In this document: positions 1 to 5,583 of the stretch, in pieces
How positions within the stretch are numbered: position 1 is the first letter of the stretch
How the letters are laid out: the number at the start of each line of letters is the position of its first letter
From: Bifidobacteriaceae bacterium
Lineage (GTDB): Bacteria; Actinomycetota; Actinomycetes; Actinomycetales; WQXJ01
NCBI GenBank assembly: GCA_031278675.1
Contig: JAITJY010000330.1
Span: 1 to 10,774, forward strand
Reading direction: 5' to 3'
DNA: 10,774 nt
Position numbers and translations under genes: made by a program
Notes under the pieces: model-generated
Seen by the model: only the letters and a program-made list of their open reading frames with translations
Told to the model about the DNA's origin: nothing
Database searches by the model: none

Positions 1-39
1 CGGGCTCGTCGGGCGTGCCAACTCGTCGGCTTGGGGCCG

Positions 40-189
40 CGAGTGTTTCAATTTATCTCCTGGATTTCGTCGAGTGTTTCAATTTATCTCCGCCCCTCAG
101 CATCACCGCAGGTCAGAGCCTTGGGCTTGGTTGGGCTGGAGATAAATTGAAACACTCGCCACCGGAAAGGAGATAAATTGAAACACTCG
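40..189. repeat. Symmetric array of four 21-bp AT-rich repeats (two direct, two inverted)
   Basis: Four perfect copies of one 21-bp unit, with core ATAAATTGAAACAC on the rightward-facing copies. Copies 40-60 and 71-91 lie in one orientation and 138-158 and 169-189 in the other. Within each pair the spacer is exactly 10 bp (period 31 bp, close to three helical turns). The two pairs are separated by 46 bp, so the whole block is symmetric about position 114.5. The 10-bp spacers (61-70, 159-168) are not complementary, so only the repeat units are conserved. The AT-rich unit stands out against very GC-rich surroundings. Apart from GAG...CTC ends the unit has no internal dyad. Perfect conservation with fixed phasing suggests a protein-binding array (operator, or terminal sites of a small mobile element). 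No gene is seen between the copies or in positions 1-39. The function is inferred; the repeat geometry is directly visible. Confidence 0.9.
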
Positions 190-269
190 ACGCGGCAGGC
201 AGCGCCGGGCGCGGGCCGACTTTGCTCAAGGCCCTGCCCCGCCCGTCGAGGGCGGCCGCTCCCGCAAGA

Positions 270-461
270 ACCCCGAGGCACCCCGACCCGGCCGGATGAG
301 CCAACTACGGGCACCGCGCGTACCACCCCCGCTGCCTTTGGGGTCTGCGCCCGCACCCTGTGTGCACACTCACGGGACTGCCGGTCCTATGCGCCATCAA
401 TCGCGCAGCTCGCAACCGAACGCGCGTGAACATCGAAACCAACGGCGGTATGCTGAATCAC
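270..461 (-). pseudogene. Decayed 5' end of an IS110-family transposase
   Basis: From a GTG at 461-459 the minus strand reads VIQHTAVGFDVHARSVASCAIDGA and then meets a TAG stop at 389-387. The stretch VGFDVHARSVAS...AIDG matches the N-terminus of IS110-family (DEDD) transposases, where VGxDVHxRSV...xDG holds the first catalytic aspartate. A strong ribosome binding site (GGAGG, 5 nt before the GTG) supports this start. About 22 codons beyond the stop, in the same frame, VRAVPVVGSSGRVGVPRG (about 323-270) resembles the family's next conserved block (VRAVYEAGPTGFGLAR), which suggests a collinear but mutated gene. Nothing recognisable follows; the sequence then runs into the 21-bp repeat array. 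The rest of the roughly 400-residue transposase is absent, so this is a non-functional relic. Positions 190-270 hold nothing else I recognise. The call rests on motif recall, not an alignment. Confidence 0.5.
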
Positions 462-720
462 AAGGGCCTCCCTCAAATGCGGTGTCGCGGCGGGCCATCC
501 CCACCGCCAACCCACGAATACCACCAAACAGGTTTTGCGGCGAGGCCCCCACCTCTCACCCCCATAGTGTCTGGGTTCGGGTAAACGCTCGCCACGGGAT
601 TGTACGTCGGCTAGGTGGCGACCTGCCGAGCTGGCGAGGGTGTCTAGCGTGCCGGGTCGGTGCCGTGCGGTTTGAGTTGTCATACCAGAAGCGATATCAA
701 AATGGGATTCAAGGTGGAAC
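462..720 (-). ncRNA. Candidate IS110 left-end leader with bridge-RNA-like hairpins (relic)
   Basis: This roughly 260-bp stretch has no credible gene and lies directly upstream of the IS110-like start, where active IS110 elements encode their bridge RNA. On the minus strand it shows nested pairing. An outer perfect 7-bp inverted repeat (588-594 with 632-638, CTCGCCA/TGGCGAG) encloses an inner 9-bp stem (607-611/625-629 and 613-616/621-624) with one bulged base and a 4-nt loop. A second GC stem joins 489-493 to 504-508. Such nesting is expected for a structured RNA but could also arise in GC-rich DNA. No element boundary can be placed, because IS110 elements lack terminal inverted repeats. This is a weak call based on position plus structure. 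Confidence 0.25.
672..700 (+). promoter_or_regulatory. Putative sigma-70-type promoter for the esterase gene
   Basis: A -35-like TTGAGT (672-677) and a -10-like TATCAA (695-700) are separated by exactly 17 bp, each matching 4 of 6 consensus bases. The element lies in a local AT-rich pocket about 180 bp before the chosen esterase start. It would give a long 5' untranslated region that runs through unclear sequence up to the GTG starts at 807 and 879; I see nothing else I recognise between 701 and 878. Supported only by consensus and spacing. Confidence 0.35.
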
Positions 721-878
721 CCTGGCCAAGTCGGAGAGATTAGTACGGACGTACGAGTCCCGGTGCGGTCATAGCATGGCTGCCCGGCGCCGCAGTCCTC
801 CCAGCGGTGCACCGACTCAGGGTGGACGGTTGCCGTGCGGTGGACCCGCTCAGACAGCCGACGTGTGAAGCTAGCTGC

Positions 879-2486
879 GTGTGGATTATCGGGGACGCGG
901 TGGCTGGCGCGGCGGTCGGTGCGGTGACCAAAGCGGTGGCCAACGTGGTGGCTAGTGCTGTGGAAGCGTGGACGGCGGTCGATCGGGCCGGCACCGTGGT
1001 GGCTAGTGCTGTGGAAGCGTGGACTGGGGTCGATCGGGTCGGCACCGTGGTGGCTAGTGCTGTGGAAGCGTGGACTGGGGTCGATCGGGCCAGCACCGTG
1101 GTAGCTAGTGCTGTGGGCGCGTGGACGGGGTTCGATCCGGGCGCCGCCGCAGTGGCCAGCAACGTGGGCGCGTGGACAGCGGTCGATCGGGCGGCCAACG
1201 CAGTGGCTAGCAATGTGGGTGGGTGGGCGGCGGTCGATCCGGGGCCGCGACGGGACTTCATCGCGGTGGCGCCGCTCGGCGTGGTGCTGGCCGCAGCAGG
1301 TTTGGTGCCGCTGGTGACAGCGATTTGGTTGTTGCGCCGCCGCCACACCTGGATCAAGGGACGCCGCACCTGGCGCGCGACGGCGTTCGTGACCGGGACG
1401 TTGGGGCTGGCGGCGGGGCTGGCGGTGGTGGTCAACGCGGCGCTCGGCTGGGCGCCGAACCTTGATGCGGTGCGCCTCAAGCTGGGGCTGAATCCGCCGA
1501 CCGGTCAACTCGCTGAACTGGGGACGGGCGCGCCTCAAGCTTCGGAGCTGGGTTCGGCGGCCCAAGCGGCGAAGGGGACGCCGTTGGCCCGGCCCAGGCC
1601 CCTGACCACGCCCGATGCCGCGCCCCCCGCAGGCGCCGTCGGAGCCTTTGACCTGCCCGCCCCGCAGGGGCTGAACCTGGTCAGCTCCAAAGTTTGGGTC
1701 TACACGCCGCCCGGTTACGATCCTTCGGGCGCCGTCGCCTACCCGGTCATCTATCTGTTTCACGGCGCCCCCGGCGCACCGGAGGACTGGATTGCCGCCG
1801 GGGCACCGGCGGTCATGGACCAGATGATCGCCGCCGGCGAGTTGGCTCCGGTGATAGCCGTCCTACCGGACGTCACAGCGCGCGGTGTCAACGAGTCGGC
1901 TTGCCTCGATTCGACCAAACCGGGCGGCTCGAAGCTGGAGACGTTTATGTACGATGTCGTCGCCCCCTGGGTAGAGAACCACTTTCCGGTGGCCCAAGAC
2001 AGGGGTGCCGCCGCTGTCTCTGGCATGTCGATGGGCGGCTATTGTGCTGTTGACCAGGGGCTACGGCATCGTGATCGGTTTGCTACGGTGCTTGCGTTCA
2101 TGCCCTACGGGACGCCGGGAGCGGCTGGCGCGAAGATGAAATCCACCCAGGCCGAGATCGACGCGGTCACGCCGTTGACCTATGTCTCGGCCCTGCGGGA
2201 CTTCGCCGGGCGGGGCACGGCGGTCTGGTTCGGCGTGCCCGGGTCCGAGGTGGACTTGGAAGTTGGGCGGGATTCTGCCGCGCTGGCGCAAGCGCTCGCG
2301 GCCCTGGGTCAACTCGCCGAGGTCTATGTCGCCGTTGGCGAGACCCATTCCTGGAACATGGTGATCGCGTCCCTGCCGGAGGCACTCCGCTTCTGGCAGT
2401 CGCAGCTAGACAAACTCAGCGACGTGACCGTCGGGGATGTGGGTGCGGCGGATGTGCCCGCCGACGGTCCCGTCCCGGCTAACTGA
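879..2486 (+). CDS. Membrane-anchored esterase D/antigen-85-family hydrolase with N-terminal 17-residue repeats
   Basis: Predicted alpha/beta-hydrolase of the esterase family PF00756 (esterase D, feruloyl esterase, antigen 85 mycolyltransferase group). From the GTG at 879 it has 535 residues. Residues about 22-123 form six tandem 17-residue repeats. Two hydrophobic segments follow (about 127-152 and 167-191), joined by a basic loop with RRRH, KGRR and TWR. A Pro/Ala-rich linker leads to the catalytic domain (about 265-520). That domain shows an HGAPG oxyanion-type motif, the nucleophile elbow GMSMGG (Ser384) and a C-terminal ETHSW (His490); the acid is probably in the SEVDLE stretch. By the positive-inside rule the basic loop is cytoplasmic and the esterase extracytoplasmic. 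The start is uncertain: an in-frame GTG at 807 adds 24 unlikely residues (Cys/Arg/Pro-rich), neither start has a strong ribosome binding site (a weak GAAG precedes 879), and a later start before the first membrane segment cannot be excluded. The substrate is unknown. The gene stands alone, opposite in strand to the genes on its right. Confidence 0.85.
   Translation: MWIIGDAVAGAAVGAVTKAVANVVASAVEAWTAVDRAGTVVASAVEAWTGVDRVGTVVASAVEAWTGVDRASTVVASAVGAWTGFDPGAAAVASNVGAWTAVDRAANAVASNVGGWAAVDPGPRRDFIAVAPLGVVLAAAGLVPLVTAIWLLRRRHTWIKGRRTWRATAFVTGTLGLAAGLAVVVNAALGWAPNLDAVRLKLGLNPPTGQLAELGTGAPQASELGSAAQAAKGTPLARPRPLTTPDAAPPAGAVGAFDLPAPQGLNLVSSKVWVYTPPGYDPSGAVAYPVIYLFHGAPGAPEDWIAAGAPAVMDQMIAAGELAPVIAVLPDVTARGVNESACLDSTKPGGSKLETFMYDVVAPWVENHFPVAQDRGAAAVSGMSMGGYCAVDQGLRHRDRFATVLAFMPYGTPGAAGAKMKSTQAEIDAVTPLTYVSALRDFAGRGTAVWFGVPGSEVDLEVGRDSAALAQALAALGQLAEVYVAVGETHSWNMVIASLPEALRFWQSQLDKLSDVTVGDVGAADVPADGPVPAN
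942..1247 (+). repeat. Six in-frame 51-bp tandem repeats in the esterase 5' region
   Basis: Six consecutive 51-bp units (starting at 942, 993, 1044, 1095, 1146 and 1197) encode the 17-residue pattern TVVASAVEAWTGVDRAG with variants. Units 1-3 are nearly identical at the DNA level; units 4-6 are more diverged (ASNVGAW instead of ASAVEAW; DPGA or DPGP at the end). The period preserves the frame, and most changes keep the hydrophobic V-A-V-W-V pattern, so the block appears to be translated. The gradient suggests recent duplication at the left end and older units at the right. Confidence 0.9.
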
Positions 2487-2487
2487 G

Positions 2488-2506
2488 CGCGCCCGGCCCG
2501 GGCGCG
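2488..2506 (+). terminator. GC-rich hairpin directly after the esterase stop
   Basis: A perfect 8-bp inverted repeat (CGCGCCCG/CGGGCGCG) with a 3-nt loop starts 1 nt after the TGA stop at 2484-2486. No T-tract follows, so this is not a classical intrinsic terminator. Hairpins without U-tracts placed right after a stop are common at actinobacterial gene ends. The role is inferred from position and stem strength. Confidence 0.5.
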
Positions 2507-2600
2507 GCGATGTGCGTGCTGGTGGCCTGCGCGCGGGTGGTGTGCGCTGGTGGCCTGGGCGCGGCGGTGTGCGTGCGGGTGGCCCGGGCGCCGGGGTGGT
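2502..2600. repeat. Imperfect 28-29-bp GC-rich tandem repeats
   Basis: Three units (2502-2530, 2531-2558, 2559-2587) share the pattern GCGCGG..GTGTGCG..GGTGGCC, and a partial fourth follows to about 2600. The sequence is non-coding, lies just after the esterase, and partly overlaps the right arm of the terminator-like hairpin. Nothing coding is convincing here on either strand; the intergenic stretch continues to the antitoxin-like gene's stop at 2696. Confidence 0.65.
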
Positions 2601-2695
2601 CCGCACCGATGATGCCGTCTCGGACTGAGTGCGCTCAGCGCGGGACGGCGCAATCGATCTGGGCCGCCGGTCGGCGTGGGTGTACCGGGGCCGGG

Positions 2696-2881
2696 TCAGT
2701 CGGCTGGCGCTGCGTCATCCTTGGCGCCGGCCACAGCCGACGACTCGCCCGCAGGGGTGGCCCCGTCGCCTTCCACCTGGCGACGCAAATATTCGTTGCG
2801 GGACAAGCCCATCAGGGCGGCCGCATGGGTCAGGCGGCTGAGTGCCTCAGCACTCAATCCGCGAACCAGCAAATCTGTCAT
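2696..2881 (-). CDS. Ribbon-helix-helix antitoxin-like protein (FitA/VapB type), no toxin partner
   Basis: A 61-residue protein. Residues 1-38 (LLVRGLSAEALSRL...GLSRNEYLRRQVEG) match the ribbon-helix-helix fold of Arc/FitA-type antitoxins: a short beta strand, helix 1, the turn GLSRNEYLRR, then helix 2. Such proteins bind DNA as dimers, repress their own operon, and use a disordered C-terminus to neutralise a PIN-domain (VapC/FitB) toxin. Here residues 39-61 are a low-complexity Ala/Gly/Asp/Glu tail. The ATG at 2881 is chosen over an in-frame start at 2953 because GGAAGG lies 8 nt upstream and homology begins at this Met. No PIN-domain gene is found downstream (below 2696 on the minus strand) or upstream, so it is an orphan antitoxin or a stand-alone regulator. 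The fold is fairly certain; the function as an antitoxin is inferred. Confidence 0.7.
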   Translation of the reverse strand: MTDLLVRGLSAEALSRLTHAAALMGLSRNEYLRRQVEGDGATPAGESSAVAGAKDDAAPAD

Positions 2882-2905
2882 AGCAATGGCCTTCCGATCA
2901 ACGAG

Positions 2906-2938
2906 GCACCTTGGTGCGCCCTTGATAGCGATGCTATC
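2906..2938 (-). promoter_or_regulatory. Two small palindromes upstream of the antitoxin-like gene, candidate operator
   Basis: GCACC-TT-GGTGC (2906-2917) and GATAGC-GAT-GCTATC (2924-2938) are perfect inverted repeats lying 25-57 bp upstream of the ATG at 2881. Ribbon-helix-helix antitoxins normally repress their own promoter through short palindromes in this position, so these are the best candidates for an autoregulatory site. No clear -35/-10 pair could be fixed. Confidence 0.45.
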
Positions 2939-3031
2939 GTGCCCAGTGCCCAAAGGCTACGCATGGCGTGCGCAAAAAACACATCGAAATCTCGGCGGGC
3001 TTGACCGGTAGCCCTTACCCGTCCGCGTCGG

Positions 3032-3216
3032 CACGCCGGGCCGACCGGGCTGGGCTGGGCTGCGCCAGGCTGCGCCGGGCAGACCGAGCTGGGCAGACCG
3101 AGCCCGGGGTGCGCCGGGCTGCGCCGGGCAGAACGACATCCGGGCCGAGCTGGGCTGGGCTGCGCCGAGCTGGGCTGGGCTGCGCCGGGCAGGCCGAGCT
3201 CCGGGCTGGGCCGGGC
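3032..3216. repeat. Intergenic block of short G/C-rich tandem repeats
   Basis: The stretch is made of recurring GGGCTGGGCTGCGCC and GGGCAGACCGAG words. The 20-bp unit GAGCTGGGCTGGGCTGCGCC occurs twice in perfect tandem (3147-3166, 3167-3186) and once with one mismatch at 3047-3066. A 14-bp unit with GGGCAGACCGAGC is tandem at 3077-3104. Open frames through it have repeat-driven composition and no conserved domain, so I treat it as non-coding. The remainder of the interval (2939-3031 and 3217-3307) shows nothing I recognise. Confidence 0.75.
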
Positions 3217-3307
3217 GGCATCGTCCAAAGTCTTGCGGGGCGACGCGCGCCGCTCAGCCGTCCGGGCGCTGGAAAGCGCGCTGGTGCCCCGCAGCCACCA
3301 CCCGCGA

Positions 3308-3324
3308 CTGCGCGAATCGCGCAG
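3308..3324 (-). terminator. Hairpin after the last gene of the amine-oxidation operon
   Basis: A perfect 7-bp inverted repeat (CTGCGCG/CGCGCAG) with a 3-nt loop lies 18 nt downstream of the flavoprotein stop codon (3345-3343, minus strand). No T-rich tract follows. Its position at the end of the operon, facing a gene-poor repeat block, suggests a transcription terminator of the stem-only type. Confidence 0.5.
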
Positions 3325-3342
3325 CTCAGACGCGAGCGCCCA

Positions 3343-4668
3343 CTAGCCGGCTACGGTCCCTGAGTTGGCCGCCGGTTCGCGCAGGCGCGAATAGAAGCTC
3401 AGGTCCACGGTGCGGCCGGTGACGGGGCCGGTGTAGGTCGCAGGGGAGGTGTCATGGTCGGTGCCGGATTGGCCCGTCTCAATGATGGCGTTCATGAATT
3501 CGCCGATAAGCGGGCCATTCTTGAACTGATTACCCGAGGTGCCGATGGCGACATAAAACCCCGGGGCATCAGTCTTGTCATAGATCGGGGTCCAGTCCGT
3601 GGCCACGTCATAGACACCGGCCACACCAGTCGGGCGGGGCGGGATCGCCAGGCCGGGAAAACGCCGCGCGGCGCGAGTCACCTGCTTCTCGAACAGTTCG
3701 GCAGTCCGGTTCAGATCAACGGCATCGACCGGCCCCACCACCCAATCGAGGGCGTCGCACTCCGGCTCCGTGCCCCCGATCTGGAGTGAACCGGACGGCT
3801 CCGGATGCAGATAATAACCCAGGTCCTGATCAGCCACGCACGGCCCAATCCCGCCCGGAGGGTTGAAGCCCTCCGGAGCAGGCACACCGTGCACCTCTTG
3901 ACGCAACGGCCGGGTGGTGATCGCGAATTCGCCCCCGATCCCAGCCAGAGCGTTGAGTTCGCTTGACCACGGTCCGGCGGCGTTGACCACGAGCGGCGTC
4001 TCGATCACCGCACCGGAATCCAGGGTCAGACGCCACAGCCCCGCACCGCTCCTGCCGGCACTGATCCCGACCACCCGGGTCAGGTAGACGGTTTCGGCGC
4101 CGGCCCGCCGGGCCGCATTGGCGAAGTTCTCACAGGCCAGCCGCGGATCATCGATAAACCCGGCCTGCGGCGTGTAGACCGCACCGATCTCCTCGCTCGG
4201 ATCATCCCAGAACGCATCGGAATCAATCGGCTTCGGTGGGAAATGCCGCCCCGGATTAATCCCGCCCACGCGGCGCCGCAATTCGGCGGCGTCCCATTCC
4301 TCATATTCAATACCCAATTGATCAAAATAAGTCCGCAACGCCGCCCGCGGAAAAGCCGGGCAGTCCATCATGATCTTGCCGCTCCGATAGAAGCTAGCGA
4401 GCGCCTCACCGGCAGGGGCCTGCAGATAAGCGCCCAAGTCAGCCCAGCAGTGCGCCGCCTCCCAAGCCACGATAACCGAGGTCAAAAGGGTGTATTCGAA
4501 GCGGATGATCCCCGACGAAGCGCTCGACGAGCCATAGCCCGGCCCCGCTCCCTTATCCACCAGCATCACCTTCCGCCCAGTCTTGGCCAACTGGTAGGCC
4601 GTTGATGCGCCAACAATCCCGGCGCCTACCACCACTCCATCAGCGGTGCGGTTCGTCGATTCGGTCAT
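3343..4668 (-). CDS. FAD-dependent oxidoreductase, DAO family (probable ETF-linked amine dehydrogenase)
   Basis: A 441-residue flavoprotein of the DAO superfamily (PF01266; sarcosine oxidase, glycine oxidase and dimethylglycine dehydrogenase relatives). It shows the N-terminal Rossmann motif VVVGAGIVGASTA (12-24) with Asp38 for the FAD ribose, an FAD/active-site loop rich in Ser/Gly (46-56), the VNAAGPWS block (228-235), and the C-terminal SGNQFK segment (378-383), whose Lys383 corresponds to a conserved lysine in monomeric sarcosine oxidase. The cysteine that binds FAD covalently in that enzyme appears to be replaced near residue 351 (AGVYDVATD). There is no C-terminal folate-binding GCV_T domain, so an N-demethylase role would release formaldehyde rather than methylene-tetrahydrofolate. 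The ATG at 4668 is preferred over a GTG at 4692 because GGAAGG lies 7 nt upstream. It follows etfA by 34 bp and closes the operon, suggesting it feeds electrons to ETF. The substrate is not predictable; secondary or tertiary amino acids are the best guess. Confidence 0.88.
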   Translation of the reverse strand: MTESTNRTADGVVVGAGIVGASTAYQLAKTGRKVMLVDKGAGPGYGSSSASSGIIRFEYTLLTSVIVAWEAAHCWADLGAYLQAPAGEALASFYRSGKIMMDCPAFPRAALRTYFDQLGIEYEEWDAAELRRRVGGINPGRHFPPKPIDSDAFWDDPSEEIGAVYTPQAGFIDDPRLACENFANAARRAGAETVYLTRVVGISAGRSGAGLWRLTLDSGAVIETPLVVNAAGPWSSELNALAGIGGEFAITTRPLRQEVHGVPAPEGFNPPGGIGPCVADQDLGYYLHPEPSGSLQIGGTEPECDALDWVVGPVDAVDLNRTAELFEKQVTRAARRFPGLAIPPRPTGVAGVYDVATDWTPIYDKTDAPGFYVAIGTSGNQFKNGPLIGEFMNAIIETGQSGTDHDTSPATYTGPVTGRTVDLSFYSRLREPAANSGTVAG

Positions 4669-4702
4669 GACAATTCCTTCCTGAAGGCTCACAGTTATCG
4701 GT

Positions 4703-5566
4703 TCACAGCGACCGCACAGCGGCGGCCGCCGCCGGCAAAACAGTGCCCAGATCCCCCACTATCCCCAAGTCGGCGATCTGGAAAATGGGCGCATCCGGGT
4801 CCTCGTTGACAGCCACAATCAGGTCCGCCCCACGCATCCCGGCCTGGTGTTGCATGGCGCCAGAGATCCCCGCCGCAACGTACAGCCGCGGGCGGACGGT
4901 CTTGCCCGTCTGCCCCACCTGCGCCGCCGAGCCGATCCAGCCCGCATCGACCGCCGCCCGTGATGCCCCCACGGCCGCGCCCAACGCATCGGCTAGCTGT
5001 TCCACCCCGCTCAGGTCGCCGCCGGTGCCGCGCCCCGCAGACACGACGATTTTCGCATCGGTCAATTCAGGCCGCTCGCCCGATGCCGTCCGCCCCGTCA
5101 CGCCAACCACCTCGACTTTCGCTTCCCCCGGCAACGGCGCACAGTCCGGCAAATCCACCACTTCGGCTGGCCGCGCCAACGGCGGCGCAGCGCAGCCCGC
5201 CTGAACAGTGAAGACCGGCACGCCGGTCAAAACGCGCGCCTGCGCCAGCGAGGTGCCCGCCATCACCGGCTTGGTGGCCGTCAAATCAGGGGCGATCGCG
5301 GTCACATCAGTGATCACGGCTGACCCGAGTTGCCAGGCCAGCAACGATCCGACCTCCGCGCCGAACAAGCCGGCGGGCAGCAGGACCCCGGCCGGACAGC
5401 GGGCGGTGACCAAGTTCGCCAGACCGCCTGCGACGCGGCCCGGGTAGGCGTGGGTAGTGAGGATGGTGTCTACGCGCACGCCCACAGGCGTGCCCAAGGT
5501 GGCCGCCAGGGCCAGCAGTTCGGGTCCGGTCGAAGGGTCGGCCAGCAGAACAAGGATGTCAGGCAT
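4703..5566 (-). CDS. etfA: Electron transfer flavoprotein alpha subunit
   Basis: A 287-residue alpha subunit of ETF, the soluble FAD carrier that takes electrons from flavoprotein dehydrogenases and hands them to a membrane ETF dehydrogenase. The C-terminal FAD domain (about 165-287) is clear: SAGRGTGG near 180, then LYVAAGISGAMQHQAG (228-243) continuing to VAVNEDPDAPIFQIADLGIV, which is the ETF-alpha signature. The N-terminal half is the less conserved alpha/beta domain. It is somewhat shorter than the usual 310-320 residues, mainly in the N-terminal half. An AGGAG lies 5 nt before the ATG. It sits 17 bp after etfB, so the two subunits are co-translated as expected for a heterodimer, and it precedes the flavoprotein that probably donates the electrons. 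Confidence 0.95.
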   Translation of the reverse strand: MPDILVLLADPSTGPELLALAATLGTPVGVRVDTILTTHAYPGRVAGGLANLVTARCPAGVLLPAGLFGAEVGSLLAWQLGSAVITDVTAIAPDLTATKPVMAGTSLAQARVLTGVPVFTVQAGCAAPPLARPAEVVDLPDCAPLPGEAKVEVVGVTGRTASGERPELTDAKIVVSAGRGTGGDLSGVEQLADALGAAVGASRAAVDAGWIGSAAQVGQTGKTVRPRLYVAAGISGAMQHQAGMRGADLIVAVNEDPDAPIFQIADLGIVGDLGTVLPAAAAAVRSL

Positions 5567-5583
5567 GAGTTCTCCTAATGGGG

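Noticed and set aside
40..189. CRISPR array, because the unit contains ATTGAAAC/GTTTCAAT
   Set aside because: Spacers are only 10 bp, the copies are in inverted pairs, and no cas gene is present in the window.
296..868. Plus-strand open frame of 190 codons across the left region
   Set aside because: Arg/Pro-rich, no ribosome binding site, no recognisable domain, and it runs antisense through the IS110-like relic and its leader.
387..1763. Long minus-strand open frame of 458 codons
   Set aside because: Most of it mirrors the esterase gene and its 51-bp repeats on the other strand and has repeat-driven Arg/His/Pro/Ser composition. Only its last 24 codons (387-461) have an independent start, ribosome binding site and family resemblance.
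2625..2638. Small hairpin CTGAG-TGCG-CTCAG downstream of the antitoxin-like gene
   Set aside because: Only a 5-bp stem with no T-tract, too weak to call a terminator in sequence of this GC content.
2510..3004. Plus-strand open frame of 164 codons
   Set aside because: It starts inside the GC tandem repeats and runs antisense to the antitoxin-like gene, with no domain and no ribosome binding site.
399..3327. Shared 13-mer AATCGCGCAGCTC near 399 and 3315
   Set aside because: One such match is expected by chance in a window of this length and composition, and the flanks do not match.
2968..3363. Plus-strand frame resembling pentapeptide-like repeats (RRADRAGLG...)
   Set aside because: The periodicity comes from the G/C-rich DNA repeats, the pattern is not a regular A(D/N)LXX repeat, and the minus strand gives equally repetitive Pro/Ser/Ala sequence.
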